A stretch of 64,000 bases of DNA from Clostridia bacterium (GCA_017463105.1 JAFTPU010000002.1:117740-181739); one strand, 5' to 3'. Shown: positions 17,225-26,424, counted from the first letter of the stretch. The notes: generated by a model not told the origin, from the letters alone. Made by a program: numbers and translations.

Positions 17225-18733
17225 ATGAGAGGTCTGGAAACGTCCGTTGTAAAGCTTCGCCACGAGGTATTCAAAGAGGTGGCGCGGGTGGCGTATGAGG
17301 AGGAGCCCGAGCGGGTGAACGACGCGGTGGAGGCGATCCCGTACAAGATCACGCCGACGGAGGAGCCGAGGTACAGGGAGAATATTTACCGTGAACGGGC
17401 GATCGCGGCGGAGCAGGTGCGGCTTGCGATGGGCATGTCGCTCCGTCCCGCGGACAAGCCCGTGCATATTACGGCGGGGATAGATCAAAGCGATATTTCC
17501 GATAAATATTACGAGCCGCCGTTGATGCAGGTGATCCCGTCGGCGTGCGATAAGTGTCCCGACAACGTTTACGAGGTGAGCGATCAGTGCCGAAGCTGTG
17601 TGGCGAAGGCGTGCGTGGCGGCGTGCCCGAGGAACGCCATTTCGGTGGTGAAAGGGAAAACGGTCATCGATCAGGAAAAATGTATCCGTTGCGGGAAGTG
17701 TAAAAAGGCGTGTCCATACGACGCGATCGCGTACAAGGAACGTCCGTGTTCGAAAGCGTGCGGGATCAAGGCGATCTCGACGGACGAGCTGGGCAGGGCG
17801 AAGATCGACAACGACAAATGCGTGGGTTGCGGGCAATGTATGGTGAGCTGTCCGTTCGGGGCGATCGCCGATAAGTCGCAGATATTCCAGTTGATCCGCG
17901 CCATTAAAAAGGGCGACTACGTGGTGGCGGAGGTCGCGCCCGCGATCATGGGGCAGTTCGGCGAGGGGATCACGCCCGCGATCATCAAGGGCGCGCTTCT
18001 CGATATCGGTTTTAAAGAGGTGCACGAGGTAGCGAGCGGCGCGGACGTGGCGGCGGCGACCGAGGCGCATCAATACGTGGACGAGGTGGTGAGCGGCAAG
18101 CTTCCTTTCCTTTTGACCTCCTGTTGTCCCGCATGGGCGATGCTCGCGAAAAAGCAGTTTCCCCAGCTCATCGACAAGGTTTCGCAATCGTTGACCCCGA
18201 TGGTGGCGACGGCGCGCAGGATAAAACAGCGCACGCCGAACGCGCGCGTGGTGTTCGTGGGACCGTGTGCGGCGAAGAAGCTGGAGGCGTCGAGGGAATC
18301 GGTGCGGAGCGACGTCGATTTCGTCATTACGTTCGAGGAATTGGCGGGGATATTCGACGCGAAGCATATCGACTTTTCGAAATATAAGGGCGAACGTTCC
18401 ATACACGAAGCGACGGGCGCGGGGCGCGGATACGCGATCGCGGGGGGCGTAGCTTCGGCGGTCGAGAAATGCGTGACGGAATACTATCCCGGCGTGGAGG
18501 TAAAGATCGAGCACGCGGAAGGGCTTGCCGACTGTAAGAAAATGTTGCTTCTTGCGAAAGCGGGCAAAAAAGACGGTTGTCTGATCGAGGGCATGGGCTG
18601 TCCCGGCGGGTGCGTTGCGGGCGCGGGCACGAATATCTCCATCGAAAAGGCGACGGCGGAGGTGAAGAAGTTCGTGGAAAATTCTTCGAAACCTTTGCCC
18701 GCCAAAGACCTGTACGAAATAGAATTGCCGTAA
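17225..18733 (+). CDS. [FeFe] hydrogenase, group B-like
   Basis: A 502-residue cytosolic enzyme that should interconvert protons and hydrogen with ferredoxin-type electron carriers. Cysteine-rich [4Fe-4S] segments (CDKCPDN, CRSCVAKACVAACP, CIRCGKCKKACP, CVGCGQCMVSCP) precede the H-cluster domain. The three H-cluster motifs are TSCCPAW (about residue 298), GPCAAKK (about 344) and EGMGCPGGCVAGAG (about 454). GPC instead of the MPC of group A enzymes, and the N-terminal MRGLETSVVKLRHEVFKEV start, match the group B type. Maturases HydEFG are not in the window. It closes the rex-adhE cluster with its own promoter. Confidence 0.9.
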   Translation: MRGLETSVVKLRHEVFKEVARVAYEEEPERVNDAVEAIPYKITPTEEPRYRENIYRERAIAAEQVRLAMGMSLRPADKPVHITAGIDQSDISDKYYEPPLMQVIPSACDKCPDNVYEVSDQCRSCVAKACVAACPRNAISVVKGKTVIDQEKCIRCGKCKKACPYDAIAYKERPCSKACGIKAISTDELGRAKIDNDKCVGCGQCMVSCPFGAIADKSQIFQLIRAIKKGDYVVAEVAPAIMGQFGEGITPAIIKGALLDIGFKEVHEVASGADVAAATEAHQYVDEVVSGKLPFLLTSCCPAWAMLAKKQFPQLIDKVSQSLTPMVATARRIKQRTPNARVVFVGPCAAKKLEASRESVRSDVDFVITFEELAGIFDAKHIDFSKYKGERSIHEATGAGRGYAIAGGVASAVEKCVTEYYPGVEVKIEHAEGLADCKKMLLLAKAGKKDGCLIEGMGCPGGCVAGAGTNISIEKATAEVKKFVENSSKPLPAKDLYEIELP

Positions 18734-18820
18734 TCTTTACGGTTATGAAAGAGCTTGCGCGGGCGGGGCGGAGATCGCCGACGCGATCCGAGCTCCCAAC
18801 GCATTGCCCTTATAAAAGTC

Positions 18821-18849
18821 TTGCTTTTTAAAAAGGAACGTGGTATACT
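18821..18849 (+). promoter_or_regulatory. Promoter of tilS
   Basis: TTGCTT (18821-18826), 17-base spacer, TATACT (18844-18849), six bases before the start codon region, giving a very short or absent leader. Confidence 0.6.
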
Positions 18850-18855
18850 TAAACT

Positions 18856-20172
18856 ATGATGGATCTGAGCAGGTTTGCGGAGAAGCGGTTATGTGTGGCG
18901 ACGTCGGGCGGCGTGGATTCCGTCGCGCTGTTGCACTATTGTAAAACGGGCGAGGCGAGTTGCGGCTATCGCCTGTTTGCCGTACATTGCGAGCACGGTA
19001 TCCGCGGGGAGGAAAGCGTTGCGGATATGCGGTTCGTGGAGCTGATCTGCAAGGCGTGGAACGTGCCTTTGTTCGTTTTTAAAGAGGACTGTCCCGCGCG
19101 GGCGAAAAAAGAAAAATGCAGTTTGGAAACGGCGGCGCGCAATTTCCGATACGAAAGCTTTTGTCGTTTGATAGAGGACGGCAAGGTCGATTTCATCGCG
19201 ACGGCGCACCACGAAAGCGACGAGGCGGAAACGGTGCTGTTCCGTTTGGCGCGGGGAACTTCGCTTGCGGGCTTGCGGTGTATCGAGGCGGAAAACGGGT
19301 GGCTGATACGCCCCTTTCTCGATTGGTCGAAAGCGGAAATTACGGCGTATGCGCGGGAAAATAAGTTGGAATACCGCGAGGACAAAACGAATTTCGAAAC
19401 GGACGCGACTCGGAATAAAATTCGGCTTTGTGTGTTGCCCGAGCTGGAAAAGGCGGTGGCGGGCGCGGGCGCGAATATCGCGCGGTTCGCGGCGCTTGCG
19501 GGCGAGGACGAGGCGTTTTTGCGGGAGGAAAGCGAAAAACTTTTAAGCGGCGACGGGGAAAGATATACCGTAGTGTTTTCGAAAAAAAAGCCGTTGTTTT
19601 GCAGAGCGTGTCTTTCGGCAATGAGGGCGCTGGGCGTGGAAAAGGATTATACGGCGGCGCATTTGCAAGCGGCGTTCGATTTGCAAACAAGCGAGCGGGG
19701 CTCCACGCTCGATCTGCCGCGCGGCGTAGTGGCGGAAAAGGGGCTGCGGGGCATAGAATTTTTCTTGCGGAAAGCGGAAGTTTACGAGGAGAGAACGTCC
19801 GAAACGCCGTATAGCGAAAACGGATTCGACGGGGGCAGGTATGCGGTGAACGTAACGTTTGTGCCGACGGAAGCGGAAAAGGACGGGTTGCGGGCGTTGA
19901 AATTCGACGCGGATAAAGTGCCCGTGGACGCGGTGTTCCGTTTTCGGAAAGAAGGGGACAAAATAGAAAAATTCGGCGGCGGAAGCAAGAGCTTGAAGAA
20001 GTTTTTTAACGAAAAAAAGACGCCCGTAAACGAGCGGGAATATCTGCCGCTGATCGCGAGCGAAAAAAACGGCGAGGTGTACGCCGTGTGCGGCGTAGAG
20101 ATCGCCGAGTGTATCAAGGTGACGGCAGAGACGAAACGGATCGCGTATCTGATAACGCGTAAAAAGAGTTGA
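18856..20172 (+). CDS. tilS: tRNA(Ile)-lysidine synthetase
   Basis: Attaches lysine to C34 of the CAU-anticodon isoleucine tRNA so that it reads AUA codons; essential. The 438-residue protein shows the N-type ATP pyrophosphatase loop TSGGVDSVAL near residue 14, the HHESDEAETVLFRLARG motif near residue 115, and the C-terminal TilS domains. No clear Shine-Dalgarno precedes ATG 18856 and the promoter is very close, so translation may be nearly leaderless; ATG 18859 is an alternative. A dispersed-motif copy is at 19831-19850. Confidence 0.95.
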   Translation: MMDLSRFAEKRLCVATSGGVDSVALLHYCKTGEASCGYRLFAVHCEHGIRGEESVADMRFVELICKAWNVPLFVFKEDCPARAKKEKCSLETAARNFRYESFCRLIEDGKVDFIATAHHESDEAETVLFRLARGTSLAGLRCIEAENGWLIRPFLDWSKAEITAYARENKLEYREDKTNFETDATRNKIRLCVLPELEKAVAGAGANIARFAALAGEDEAFLREESEKLLSGDGERYTVVFSKKKPLFCRACLSAMRALGVEKDYTAAHLQAAFDLQTSERGSTLDLPRGVVAEKGLRGIEFFLRKAEVYEERTSETPYSENGFDGGRYAVNVTFVPTEAEKDGLRALKFDADKVPVDAVFRFRKEGDKIEKFGGGSKSLKKFFNEKKTPVNEREYLPLIASEKNGEVYAVCGVEIAECIKVTAETKRIAYLITRKKS

Positions 20173-20196
20173 CGAGGGTCAGCTCTTTTTTCTTGC
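20163..20196. terminator. Shared terminator between convergent tilS and deacetylase
   Basis: AAGAGTTGAC and GTCAGCTCTTTTTT form a hairpin with one interruption, overlapping the ends of both genes. T-rich on the plus strand and A-rich at the other end, so it can serve both directions. Confidence 0.6.
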
Positions 20197-21045
20197 GCGG
20201 ATATACGTGCCGCCGTTTTTGAGCGGGCAATCGTTCGCCTTTGCCATTTGCGAAACACTCGTCACCTGATAGCCTGCGGCTTTGAGGTCGGGAAGCAGAC
20301 GCTTGAGCGCGTCGACGGTGTTTTCGTAGCCGTCGTGCATGAGTACGATCGCGCCGTCGAATTTTTGCGAGAACACCGTTTCGTAGATCTTGTCGCTGGA
20401 AGTGCCCGTCCAATCGAGGGTGTCGATCGTCCAATCGATAACGGGTGCTTCGGCTTTTTTTATACGCTCGTCCGCTTTGCCGAAGGGCGGGCGCAGAAGA
20501 TGTCGGGGTTTATTGTCCACCGTCGAAAGAAGCTCGTCCGTGCGGTCGATCTCCGTTTGGAGATCGGCGTCGGAAAGGGTAGTCAGGTCGAGGTGCGCGT
20601 AGGTGTGATTGCCCATTTCCCAACCGAGCGCGTATGCCGCATGCAGGTTATGAACGGAGGATCCGTTGAAGTAACAGCCGTTGCAAAAAAGGGTGGCGGA
20701 GGCGGGACAATCGGGATTTTCCTCATTGAACGAAGCGAATACGGCAAGTATGTTTTCCAGCGTTTTGGACGGGGAATCGTCGAGCGTGAAGGAAATCAGC
20801 TTGCGGGAAGGGTCGATCGCGGAGATATCCGCGTCGGAGACGTCCCAAAAACCGTCTTCCGTTTTTGTCTCCGTAAGCGCGCGGACTTTCGGTACGTATT
20901 CTTCGATCTCCGTCGGGAGAAAGTCGGGAAAGTCCTCGGGCGCGATCGCGGTGCGGGGCGCGGCTTGGGGACCGGGTGCGGCGGCGCTATGGCAGGAGGA
21001 GAATAAAAAAAGTGCGCTAAGAACCGTAATAAGGGCTTGTTTCAT
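20179..21045 (-). CDS. Polysaccharide deacetylase, exported lipoprotein (NodB domain)
   Basis: A 288-residue protein that likely removes N-acetyl groups from peptidoglycan or another surface polymer. The signal ends in a lipobox (LFLFSSC). NodB motifs are complete: FTLDDSPS with the catalytic and metal Asp, HTYAHLDL with the metal histidines, RPPFG, IDWTIDTLDW and IVLMHDGY. The start (minus-strand ATG at 21043-21045) is set by the signal peptide; I see no good ribosome binding site. It is transcribed towards tilS and shares its terminator. Confidence 0.88.
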   Translation of the reverse strand: MKQALITVLSALFLFSSCHSAAAPGPQAAPRTAIAPEDFPDFLPTEIEEYVPKVRALTETKTEDGFWDVSDADISAIDPSRKLISFTLDDSPSKTLENILAVFASFNEENPDCPASATLFCNGCYFNGSSVHNLHAAYALGWEMGNHTYAHLDLTTLSDADLQTEIDRTDELLSTVDNKPRHLLRPPFGKADERIKKAEAPVIDWTIDTLDWTGTSSDKIYETVFSQKFDGAIVLMHDGYENTVDALKRLLPDLKAAGYQVTSVSQMAKANDCPLKNGGTYIRARKKS

Positions 21046-21180
21046 AATAAAAGTATTCGTAACCGTGATATTTTTATGCTTTTCGGGGAATTTTGGAAAA
21101 ACGCAGATAGCTGTTAAGCGAAAAATATTACAAAAAATGACAAAATCCTTATTTTCCGTAAGGAAAATCGAAAAAGACGA

Positions 21181-21209
21181 TTGACTTTCTTTTTTTGATA
21201 TGATATAAT
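21181..21209 (+). promoter_or_regulatory. Promoter of the kinase-like gene
   Basis: TTGACT (21181-21186), 17-base spacer, TATAAT (21204-21209); leader of about 80 bases. Confidence 0.75.
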
Positions 21210-21294
21210 GAAAACAGTCAATTTGTGAACTATAAGAGGAAGAGGCAGAGAGTACCTTTAAGAAATAAGCGTAAAGGGGAATTACAACGAAATA

Positions 21295-22404
21295 ATGGCG
21301 GATAGCAGAGAGAAGATTATTCACGTCTGCGGACTTTTTAACCTGCAAGGCGAGTTCCGTTCGTTTGAAGTAATCAACAGCGGGCATATCAACACGACTT
21401 ATCGCGTATATTTTTGGCGGGACGGAGAACTGAAAGATTATATCTTACAGAAAGTGAATACGTACGTATTCCGCGACCCCGTTGCCGTAATGGCGAATAT
21501 TTCGTCGGTTACGGAATTCATCCGCGCGAAAATCAAGGCGACGGGCGTTACGGCAAAACGGAACGTTCTGCACTATTCCACGACGGACTGCGGAGAATAT
21601 TATACGATCGTCGGCGAAGGCGAGTTTTGGCGGTGTTGCCGTTATATCGACGATTCCGTTTCCTTCGAACAGACGGACGATCTGAAGATCATCGAGGAGT
21701 CGGGTAAGGCGTTCGGCGAGTTCCAAACGTATCTTTCCGATTTTCCTGTGGAAAAGCTGAGTATCGTCATTCCGCATTTTCATAACACGGTGAGAAGATA
21801 CGACGCGCTTCGAGACGCGATCGGGGAGAATGCGGCGGGGCGTGTGGACGAGGTGAAAGATCTTATCGAGGGGTATTTGGCACTCGAGGAGCTCGCGACC
21901 CGTTCGTACCGATTGCAAAAAGCGGGCGTTTTGCCCCTGCGCGTGACGCATAACGACACGAAAACGAGCAACGTTTTGTTCGACGCGAAAACGCGGGAGC
22001 ATTTGTCGGTGATCGATCTCGATACGGTCATGCCCGGCTTGGTGGCGTTCGACTTCGGCGACGCGATCCGCGTGGCGGCTTCGACGGTGGACGAGGACGA
22101 AAAGGATCTTTCTAAAGTGGCGCTCGATCTGCAAAAGTACGAAGCGTTCACCCGCGGTTTCGTCGGTGTGCTCGGCGATATGCTGACGGAGGACGAGAAG
22201 AAAACGCTTGCGCTGGGCGCGGTCGCGATGACGGCGGAGTGCGGCGTACGGTTTCTGACCGATTATATCAACGGCGATAAATATTTCCGTATCCATTATC
22301 CCGATCAGAATCTTGCGCGGGCGAGATGTCATCTGACGCTCACCGAGGATATGGTGAAGAAGCTGGACGAAATGCAGAGTATCGTGAATAAATACTGCGA
22401 ATAA
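21295..22404 (+). CDS. Phosphotransferase of the APH fold, N-acetylhexosamine kinase-like
   Basis: A 369-residue soluble kinase. The catalytic loop THNDTKTSNVLFD and the metal-binding VIDLDTVMPGLVAFDFGDAIR are typical of aminoglycoside-phosphotransferase-fold enzymes. The C-terminal YINGDKYFRIHYPDQNLARARCHLTL resembles N-acetylhexosamine 1-kinases (NahK), which act on sugars released from mucin or peptidoglycan. No sugar-processing partner is adjacent, so the substrate is uncertain. A tandem terminator at 22422 follows. Confidence 0.75.
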   Translation: MADSREKIIHVCGLFNLQGEFRSFEVINSGHINTTYRVYFWRDGELKDYILQKVNTYVFRDPVAVMANISSVTEFIRAKIKATGVTAKRNVLHYSTTDCGEYYTIVGEGEFWRCCRYIDDSVSFEQTDDLKIIEESGKAFGEFQTYLSDFPVEKLSIVIPHFHNTVRRYDALRDAIGENAAGRVDEVKDLIEGYLALEELATRSYRLQKAGVLPLRVTHNDTKTSNVLFDAKTREHLSVIDLDTVMPGLVAFDFGDAIRVAASTVDEDEKDLSKVALDLQKYEAFTRGFVGVLGDMLTEDEKKTLALGAVAMTAECGVRFLTDYINGDKYFRIHYPDQNLARARCHLTLTEDMVKKLDEMQSIVNKYCE

Positions 22405-22421
22405 GCAACGAAAAAAACGTA

Positions 22422-22456
22422 AGATCGGCGGGAAATTCCCCGCCGATCTCAATTTT
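22422..22456. terminator. Bidirectional terminator
   Basis: AGATCGGCGGG (22422-22432) pairs perfectly with 22439-22449, followed by CAATTTTTATT. The stop codon of the minus-strand small gene lies at its right edge. Confidence 0.8.
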
Positions 22457-22538
22457 TATTGATCTTGAAAAGCGCCATGACGAGTACGCCGAGATTTCCC
22501 CCGACAAGTACGCCGACGGTCATACCGAGCCAAAACAT
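22449..22538 (-). CDS. 29-residue single-pass membrane peptide (DUF3789-like)
   Basis: The peptide begins MFWLGMTVGVLVGGNLGVL and ends in a short basic tail (KINKN), one membrane segment in all. A strong ribosome binding site (CGGAGGATACGT) precedes the minus-strand ATG at 22536-22538. Such tiny membrane proteins with a glycine-rich first half are common in Clostridia and are sometimes annotated DUF3789. No role is known to me. Confidence 0.65.
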   Translation of the reverse strand: MFWLGMTVGVLVGGNLGVLVMALFKINKN

Positions 22539-22704
22539 ACGTATCCTCCGAATATGCAGATTTATACGCAAAGTATTGCCCGAAAACGGGGCGGTTATGC
22601 GTGAAAAGAAAAGAATATTCTGATACAGTATACGCGAAAAACACATTTTTTGTAACCATTTTCCGCTTCGCAAGGATATAATGGAAGGAGAGGAGGACTT
22701 GAAA

Positions 22705-23394
22705 ATGCGGATTTGTTTTGTGGGACGGGGCGCGCTCCGCGCGTTTGCGGAGCGTTACGACGAAGCGACGGCGGAAAAGGAGGGCGCGGATCTGATCCTG
22801 TTCGGTTTCAACGGGTTGGGCGAGGTGAGTTACGAGAAGGAATTGAAGGGCGAGACGCGGTATTTCGAGGACGCGGCGCTTCTTTCCAAGCGGGCGAAAA
22901 CGACGGTGGCGTGCGGCTGTATCACGGACACGCGCGGGCACAAGCGCAAATCGGTGGTGATTGCGGAAAACGGGCGATTGACGGGCGTTTCGGATATGCT
23001 CAACGTAGTGGACGGGGAAGTGGGCTGCGGCGCGGCGCTTCGGGTGTACGAAACGAAGGCGGGGCGCATGGGCGTTGCCGTTGCGGAGGATCTGCATTTT
23101 CCCGAGGTGATCAAGACGCTTGCAGTATGCGGGAGCGATTTTATCGTGTGCCCGTACGGAAAGGTGGACGAATTGCAGTCGGTTCTGCTCCGTGCGAACG
23201 CCTACTGCTACGGAGTGCCGATTTTTTTCTGTGCGGAGGGATACGGGGCGATCGCGGACGTGTCGGGACGGATAGCGTTTGCGTCGCCGCAAAGTCCCGC
23301 GTATACGGATTTCAAGCCCACGAAAGAATATCATCTCGTGGAAACGCGGCGGCGGGGATTTTATCGCCCCAAACGTTTGGAAACGTTCAATTAA
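22705..23394 (+). CDS. Nitrilase-fold (carbon-nitrogen hydrolase) protein lacking the catalytic Cys
   Basis: A 229-residue protein with the nitrilase-superfamily layout: an early Glu (GEVSYEKEL region), a Lys (GHKRKSVVIAENG) and the 'elbow' MGVAVAEDLHFPEVI. In active enzymes the elbow reads like ICYDLRFPE; here the nucleophile Cys is Ala. It may be a non-hydrolytic or binding relative, or use another residue. ATG 22705 is favoured because GGAGAGGAGG lies just upstream; ATG 22681 is possible. No partner gene suggests a pathway. Confidence 0.7.
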   Translation: MRICFVGRGALRAFAERYDEATAEKEGADLILFGFNGLGEVSYEKELKGETRYFEDAALLSKRAKTTVACGCITDTRGHKRKSVVIAENGRLTGVSDMLNVVDGEVGCGAALRVYETKAGRMGVAVAEDLHFPEVIKTLAVCGSDFIVCPYGKVDELQSVLLRANAYCYGVPIFFCAEGYGAIADVSGRIAFASPQSPAYTDFKPTKEYHLVETRRRGFYRPKRLETFN

Positions 23395-23398
23395 AAAC

Positions 23399-23444
23399 AA
23401 AAAAACGCGCGGGATCGTTGTTTCGGTCTTGCGCGTTTTTCTTT
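23399..23444. terminator. Terminator between convergent nitrilase-like gene and smpB
   Basis: AAAAACGCGC (23401-23410) pairs perfectly with GCGCGTTTTT (23431-23440), 20-base loop, with T's or A's on both sides. Confidence 0.75.
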
Positions 23445-23895
23445 AAAAGCCTGCGTTTTTGATATCGCGGTCGACGCTCCGTTTTACGTCGCGGTCGGCG
23501 ATCGCCTGTTTTTTATCGTAGGTATGCTTACCCTTGCAAAGCGCGACCTCGATCTTTACGAGCGCGTCTTTGAAATACAGCTTCAAGGGAACGAGTGTGT
23601 AGCCCTGACGGTTGATCTTTCCCGCGATCTTGGCGATCTCGCTCTTGTGCAGGAGGATTTTTCTGTCCCGCCGCGTATCCTTCGTGCTGAACGCGTCCGA
23701 TTTGTCGTAGAGGGCGATGTGCATGTTTTTCACGGACACCTCGCCGTTTCTGAGGAAACAGAAGCTGTCGTTCATGTTCACGTTGCCGAGGCGCAAGGAT
23801 TTGATCTCGTTGCCTTCCAGCACGAGTCCCGCTTCGTATTTTTCCTCGATGAAATATTCGAACGAGGCGGATTTGTTGGTGGTGATGATCTTCAT
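23443..23895 (-). CDS. smpB: SsrA-binding protein
   Basis: Binds tmRNA and delivers it to stalled ribosomes (trans-translation). The 150-residue protein contains the family N-terminus (SASFEYFIEEKYEAGLVLEGNEIKSLRLGNVNMNDSF), LLHKSEI and the basic tail KKQAIADRDVKRSVDRDIKN, which inserts in the mRNA channel. It lies three bases behind rnr, its usual partner. The tmRNA gene itself is not in this window. Confidence 0.97.
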   Translation of the reverse strand: MKIITTNKSASFEYFIEEKYEAGLVLEGNEIKSLRLGNVNMNDSFCFLRNGEVSVKNMHIALYDKSDAFSTKDTRRDRKILLHKSEIAKIAGKINRQGYTLVPLKLYFKDALVKIEVALCKGKHTYDKKQAIADRDVKRSVDRDIKNAGF

Positions 23896-23898
23896 TTT

Positions 23899-26025
23899 TT
23901 ACGCCTCCGCGTTTATTTTGCCGAGTAGTTTAAATTCCGTTCTGCGACGGTAGAAGTCGACGTCCGTTACCTTTATTTCGATCTCTTCGCCGATCGTATA
24001 ACTTTCCGTTTTTCCGACGAGGCGGAAACGGTCGGCGTCGAACGTGAAATTCCCGTACAGCGTTTCGATGGGGATAAAACCTTCGACGGTGTTGGGAAGC
24101 TCCGCGAACAGTCCGAACGAGGTCACGCCCGAGATCACGGCGGTGTATTCCTCGTCGATACGCTCGCTCATATACATCGTTTTATACAAATCGTCCACGT
24201 CGCGCTCCGCGTCCGCCGCGCGGCGTTCGCGCTCGGAAGATTGTTTGGCGGCGCGCTCGACGAAGTCGGCGTATTTTTCCCGCGCTTCGGCGTATTTTCC
24301 GTTGATGACCTCTTTGATAATGCGGTGAATACAAAGGTCGGGATAGCGGCGAATGGGGGAGGTAAAGTGACAGTAACATTCGCTGGCAAGCCCGAAGTGC
24401 CCGACGTTTTCGGAGGAATAGCGCGCTTTTTGCATGGAGCGGAGCATCACACGATTGAGCACGGGATACGCGGGCAGGTCCTTTGCCGCTTTCAACAGAT
24501 TTTGATAATCGTAGGGCTTTACGTCCTGCGCGGAAAACCGCGCGGTCAAGCCGAGCGTTTGGGCGAAAGCGCGGAACGCCGTCGCTTTTTCCTCGTTCGG
24601 TTTTTCGTGGATACGGTAGATGAACGGGGCGTCGATCGATTGCATATATTCCGCCACCGTTTCGTTGGCGAGCACCATAAACGCCTCGATGATCTGATAC
24701 GAAAAGGCTCGCTCGTAATTCGGGATCGTGATCTCGTTCGTTTCCCTATTGAACAAAATTTTCGCTTCCTTTACGTCGAGCGTGACGCTGCCTTTCTTGT
24801 CCCGTTTGGCTTGTAAAATACGGGTCAGCTCGGCAAACAGGGCTACCATGTCCGTAACGAGCGGAAATTTTTCGATCGTCTCTTTGTCGCCGTCGAGTAT
24901 TTTCGAAACCTGCGTGTAGGTCATTTTATGTGCGGAGCGGATCACGCCTTCCACGATCTCGCTGCTTTTCACCTTGCCGTTTTTGTCGATGCGCATGATA
25001 CAGGAAAGGGTGAGACGGTCTTCGCCCTCGTTTAAGGAGCAGATGCCGTTCGAAAGGGCGCGGGGGAGCATGGGAAGCACGCTGTCGGGAAAATAGACGC
25101 TCGTGCCGCGCTCGAACGCTTCTTTGTCGAGCGCCGAGCGTTGCGCGACGTAATGCGATACGTCGGCGATATGCACGCCGAGAAGATAGTCGCTTCCCGC
25201 CTTTTCGAGCGAGATCGCGTCGTCGATATCCCGCGTGTCCTCGCCGTCGATCGTCACGATCGTCTTGTCGCGGAAATCGCGGCGGTTTTCGAGGTCTTTC
25301 GCGGTGATCCCGCGCGCCTCTTGTTTTTTCGCTTCCTTTTCGACCGCTTCGGGAAATTCCTCCCGCAGGTCGTACGAGCGAATGATGGAAAGTTCTTCGG
25401 CAAAGAAATCGTCCTCCTCGCCGAGGACCTCGACGATCTGCCCGCCGGGGGCTTTCCCGTAAGGATACGAGGTGATCTTCGCCACCGCTTTTACGCCGTT
25501 TTTGATATTGAAACAGTCGGAGAGGGGAATATAGATTTCCGAGGAAAATTTCTTTTCGTCGGGGATCAGATACCCCGCGCGGCGGTCCTTGCGAAAGGTG
25601 CCGACGATCTTCGTGTATCCGCGTTCGAGTATCTTGACGACGTTTACCTCGTCGCTTTCGCCCCGTTCGCCCGCGCCGTACGTGCGTTCGGCAAGCACCG
25701 TGTCGCCGTGGAGCGCGCCGTGCAGACGCTTACGGGGGATAAAAAAGTCGTTTTCGTAAAGCTCCTTGTCCTCGGGAACAAGAAAAGCGAAGCCCCGCTC
25801 GTTGCCCGAAACGACGCCCTTGATCAGTCCGAGCTGTTCGCTCGTTCCATACCTGCCCCCGTCGGATAAGAAAAGCTTACCCTCCTCGCACAGTTCGTCG
25901 AGGAGCGGGATAAGGCGGTTTCTTTCCCGATAGGGGATAGCCAAAATTTTACAGATCTCGTTGACCGTTTTACCCGACAGCGTGCCGTCGAGAAAACGCT
26001 CGTAAATGCGCTCGCTTGCGCTCAT
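23899..26025 (-). CDS. rnr: Ribonuclease R
   Basis: A 3'-5' exoribonuclease that degrades structured RNA and works with SmpB-tmRNA. The 708-residue protein has cold-shock domains, the RNB catalytic centre (VTIDGEDTRDIDDAIS, with the magnesium-binding Asp cluster), HFTSPIRRYPDLCIHRI, and a C-terminal S1 domain (EYTAVISGVTSFGLFAELPNTVEGFI). AGGAGG precedes the start. A strong terminator separates it from secG upstream, so it may have its own promoter or rely on read-through. Contains a dispersed-motif copy at 25845-25860. Confidence 0.97.
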   Translation of the reverse strand: MSASERIYERFLDGTLSGKTVNEICKILAIPYRERNRLIPLLDELCEEGKLFLSDGGRYGTSEQLGLIKGVVSGNERGFAFLVPEDKELYENDFFIPRKRLHGALHGDTVLAERTYGAGERGESDEVNVVKILERGYTKIVGTFRKDRRAGYLIPDEKKFSSEIYIPLSDCFNIKNGVKAVAKITSYPYGKAPGGQIVEVLGEEDDFFAEELSIIRSYDLREEFPEAVEKEAKKQEARGITAKDLENRRDFRDKTIVTIDGEDTRDIDDAISLEKAGSDYLLGVHIADVSHYVAQRSALDKEAFERGTSVYFPDSVLPMLPRALSNGICSLNEGEDRLTLSCIMRIDKNGKVKSSEIVEGVIRSAHKMTYTQVSKILDGDKETIEKFPLVTDMVALFAELTRILQAKRDKKGSVTLDVKEAKILFNRETNEITIPNYERAFSYQIIEAFMVLANETVAEYMQSIDAPFIYRIHEKPNEEKATAFRAFAQTLGLTARFSAQDVKPYDYQNLLKAAKDLPAYPVLNRVMLRSMQKARYSSENVGHFGLASECYCHFTSPIRRYPDLCIHRIIKEVINGKYAEAREKYADFVERAAKQSSERERRAADAERDVDDLYKTMYMSERIDEEYTAVISGVTSFGLFAELPNTVEGFIPIETLYGNFTFDADRFRLVGKTESYTIGEEIEIKVTDVDFYRRRTEFKLLGKINAEA

Positions 26026-26062
26026 AACGTAATACCTCCTTGGTTATGTAGAGGTTTTGAAA

Positions 26063-26093
26063 TAAAAACGGCGGCTTTTGAGTGAAGCCGCCG
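26063..26093 (-). terminator. Terminator after secG
   Basis: On the minus strand CGGCGGCTT pairs with AAGCCGCCG (26069-26077 with 26085-26093), followed by TTTTTATTT. It stands between secG and rnr. Confidence 0.8.
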
Positions 26094-26112
26094 ACGGATT
26101 TTCTTGAAAAGG

Positions 26113-26424
26113 TTATACCCAAATGGAGTCCTTTTGCAGAATGAAGAAGATAACGGAGAGGACTACCAAAATAGCCAGACAGATCCACGTCCATTTCTTC
26201 ATTTTCGCTTCGATCGATTTGCCCTTGTTCTTGCCGAAGAAGGTCTCGCTCGAACCGCCGAGGGCGTCGATACCGCTCGAGTTGCTCGGTTGCATAAGCA
26301 CGAGGATAATAGCTGTGAGAGCGGAAACGAACATTAAGATGATCAGCGTTAAGCTCAACCCGAAATAGAGGTTGTAGTACGCGTTATTGTGTGCGGGTGC
26401 TAATAAAGCCGTAAGATTCAACAT
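26113..26424 (-). CDS. secG: Preprotein translocase subunit SecG
   Basis: A small partner of SecYE that assists protein export. The 103-residue protein has two hydrophobic segments (about residues 20-45 and 80-98) separated by the conserved glycine/serine loop LMQPSNSSGIDALGGSSETFFGKNKGKS. The position before rnr-smpB and after the glycolytic genes is the common Firmicute order. It has its own promoter. Confidence 0.95.
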   Translation of the reverse strand: MLNLTALLAPAHNNAYYNLYFGLSLTLIILMFVSALTAIILVLMQPSNSSGIDALGGSSETFFGKNKGKSIEAKMKKWTWICLAILVVLSVIFFILQKDSIWV

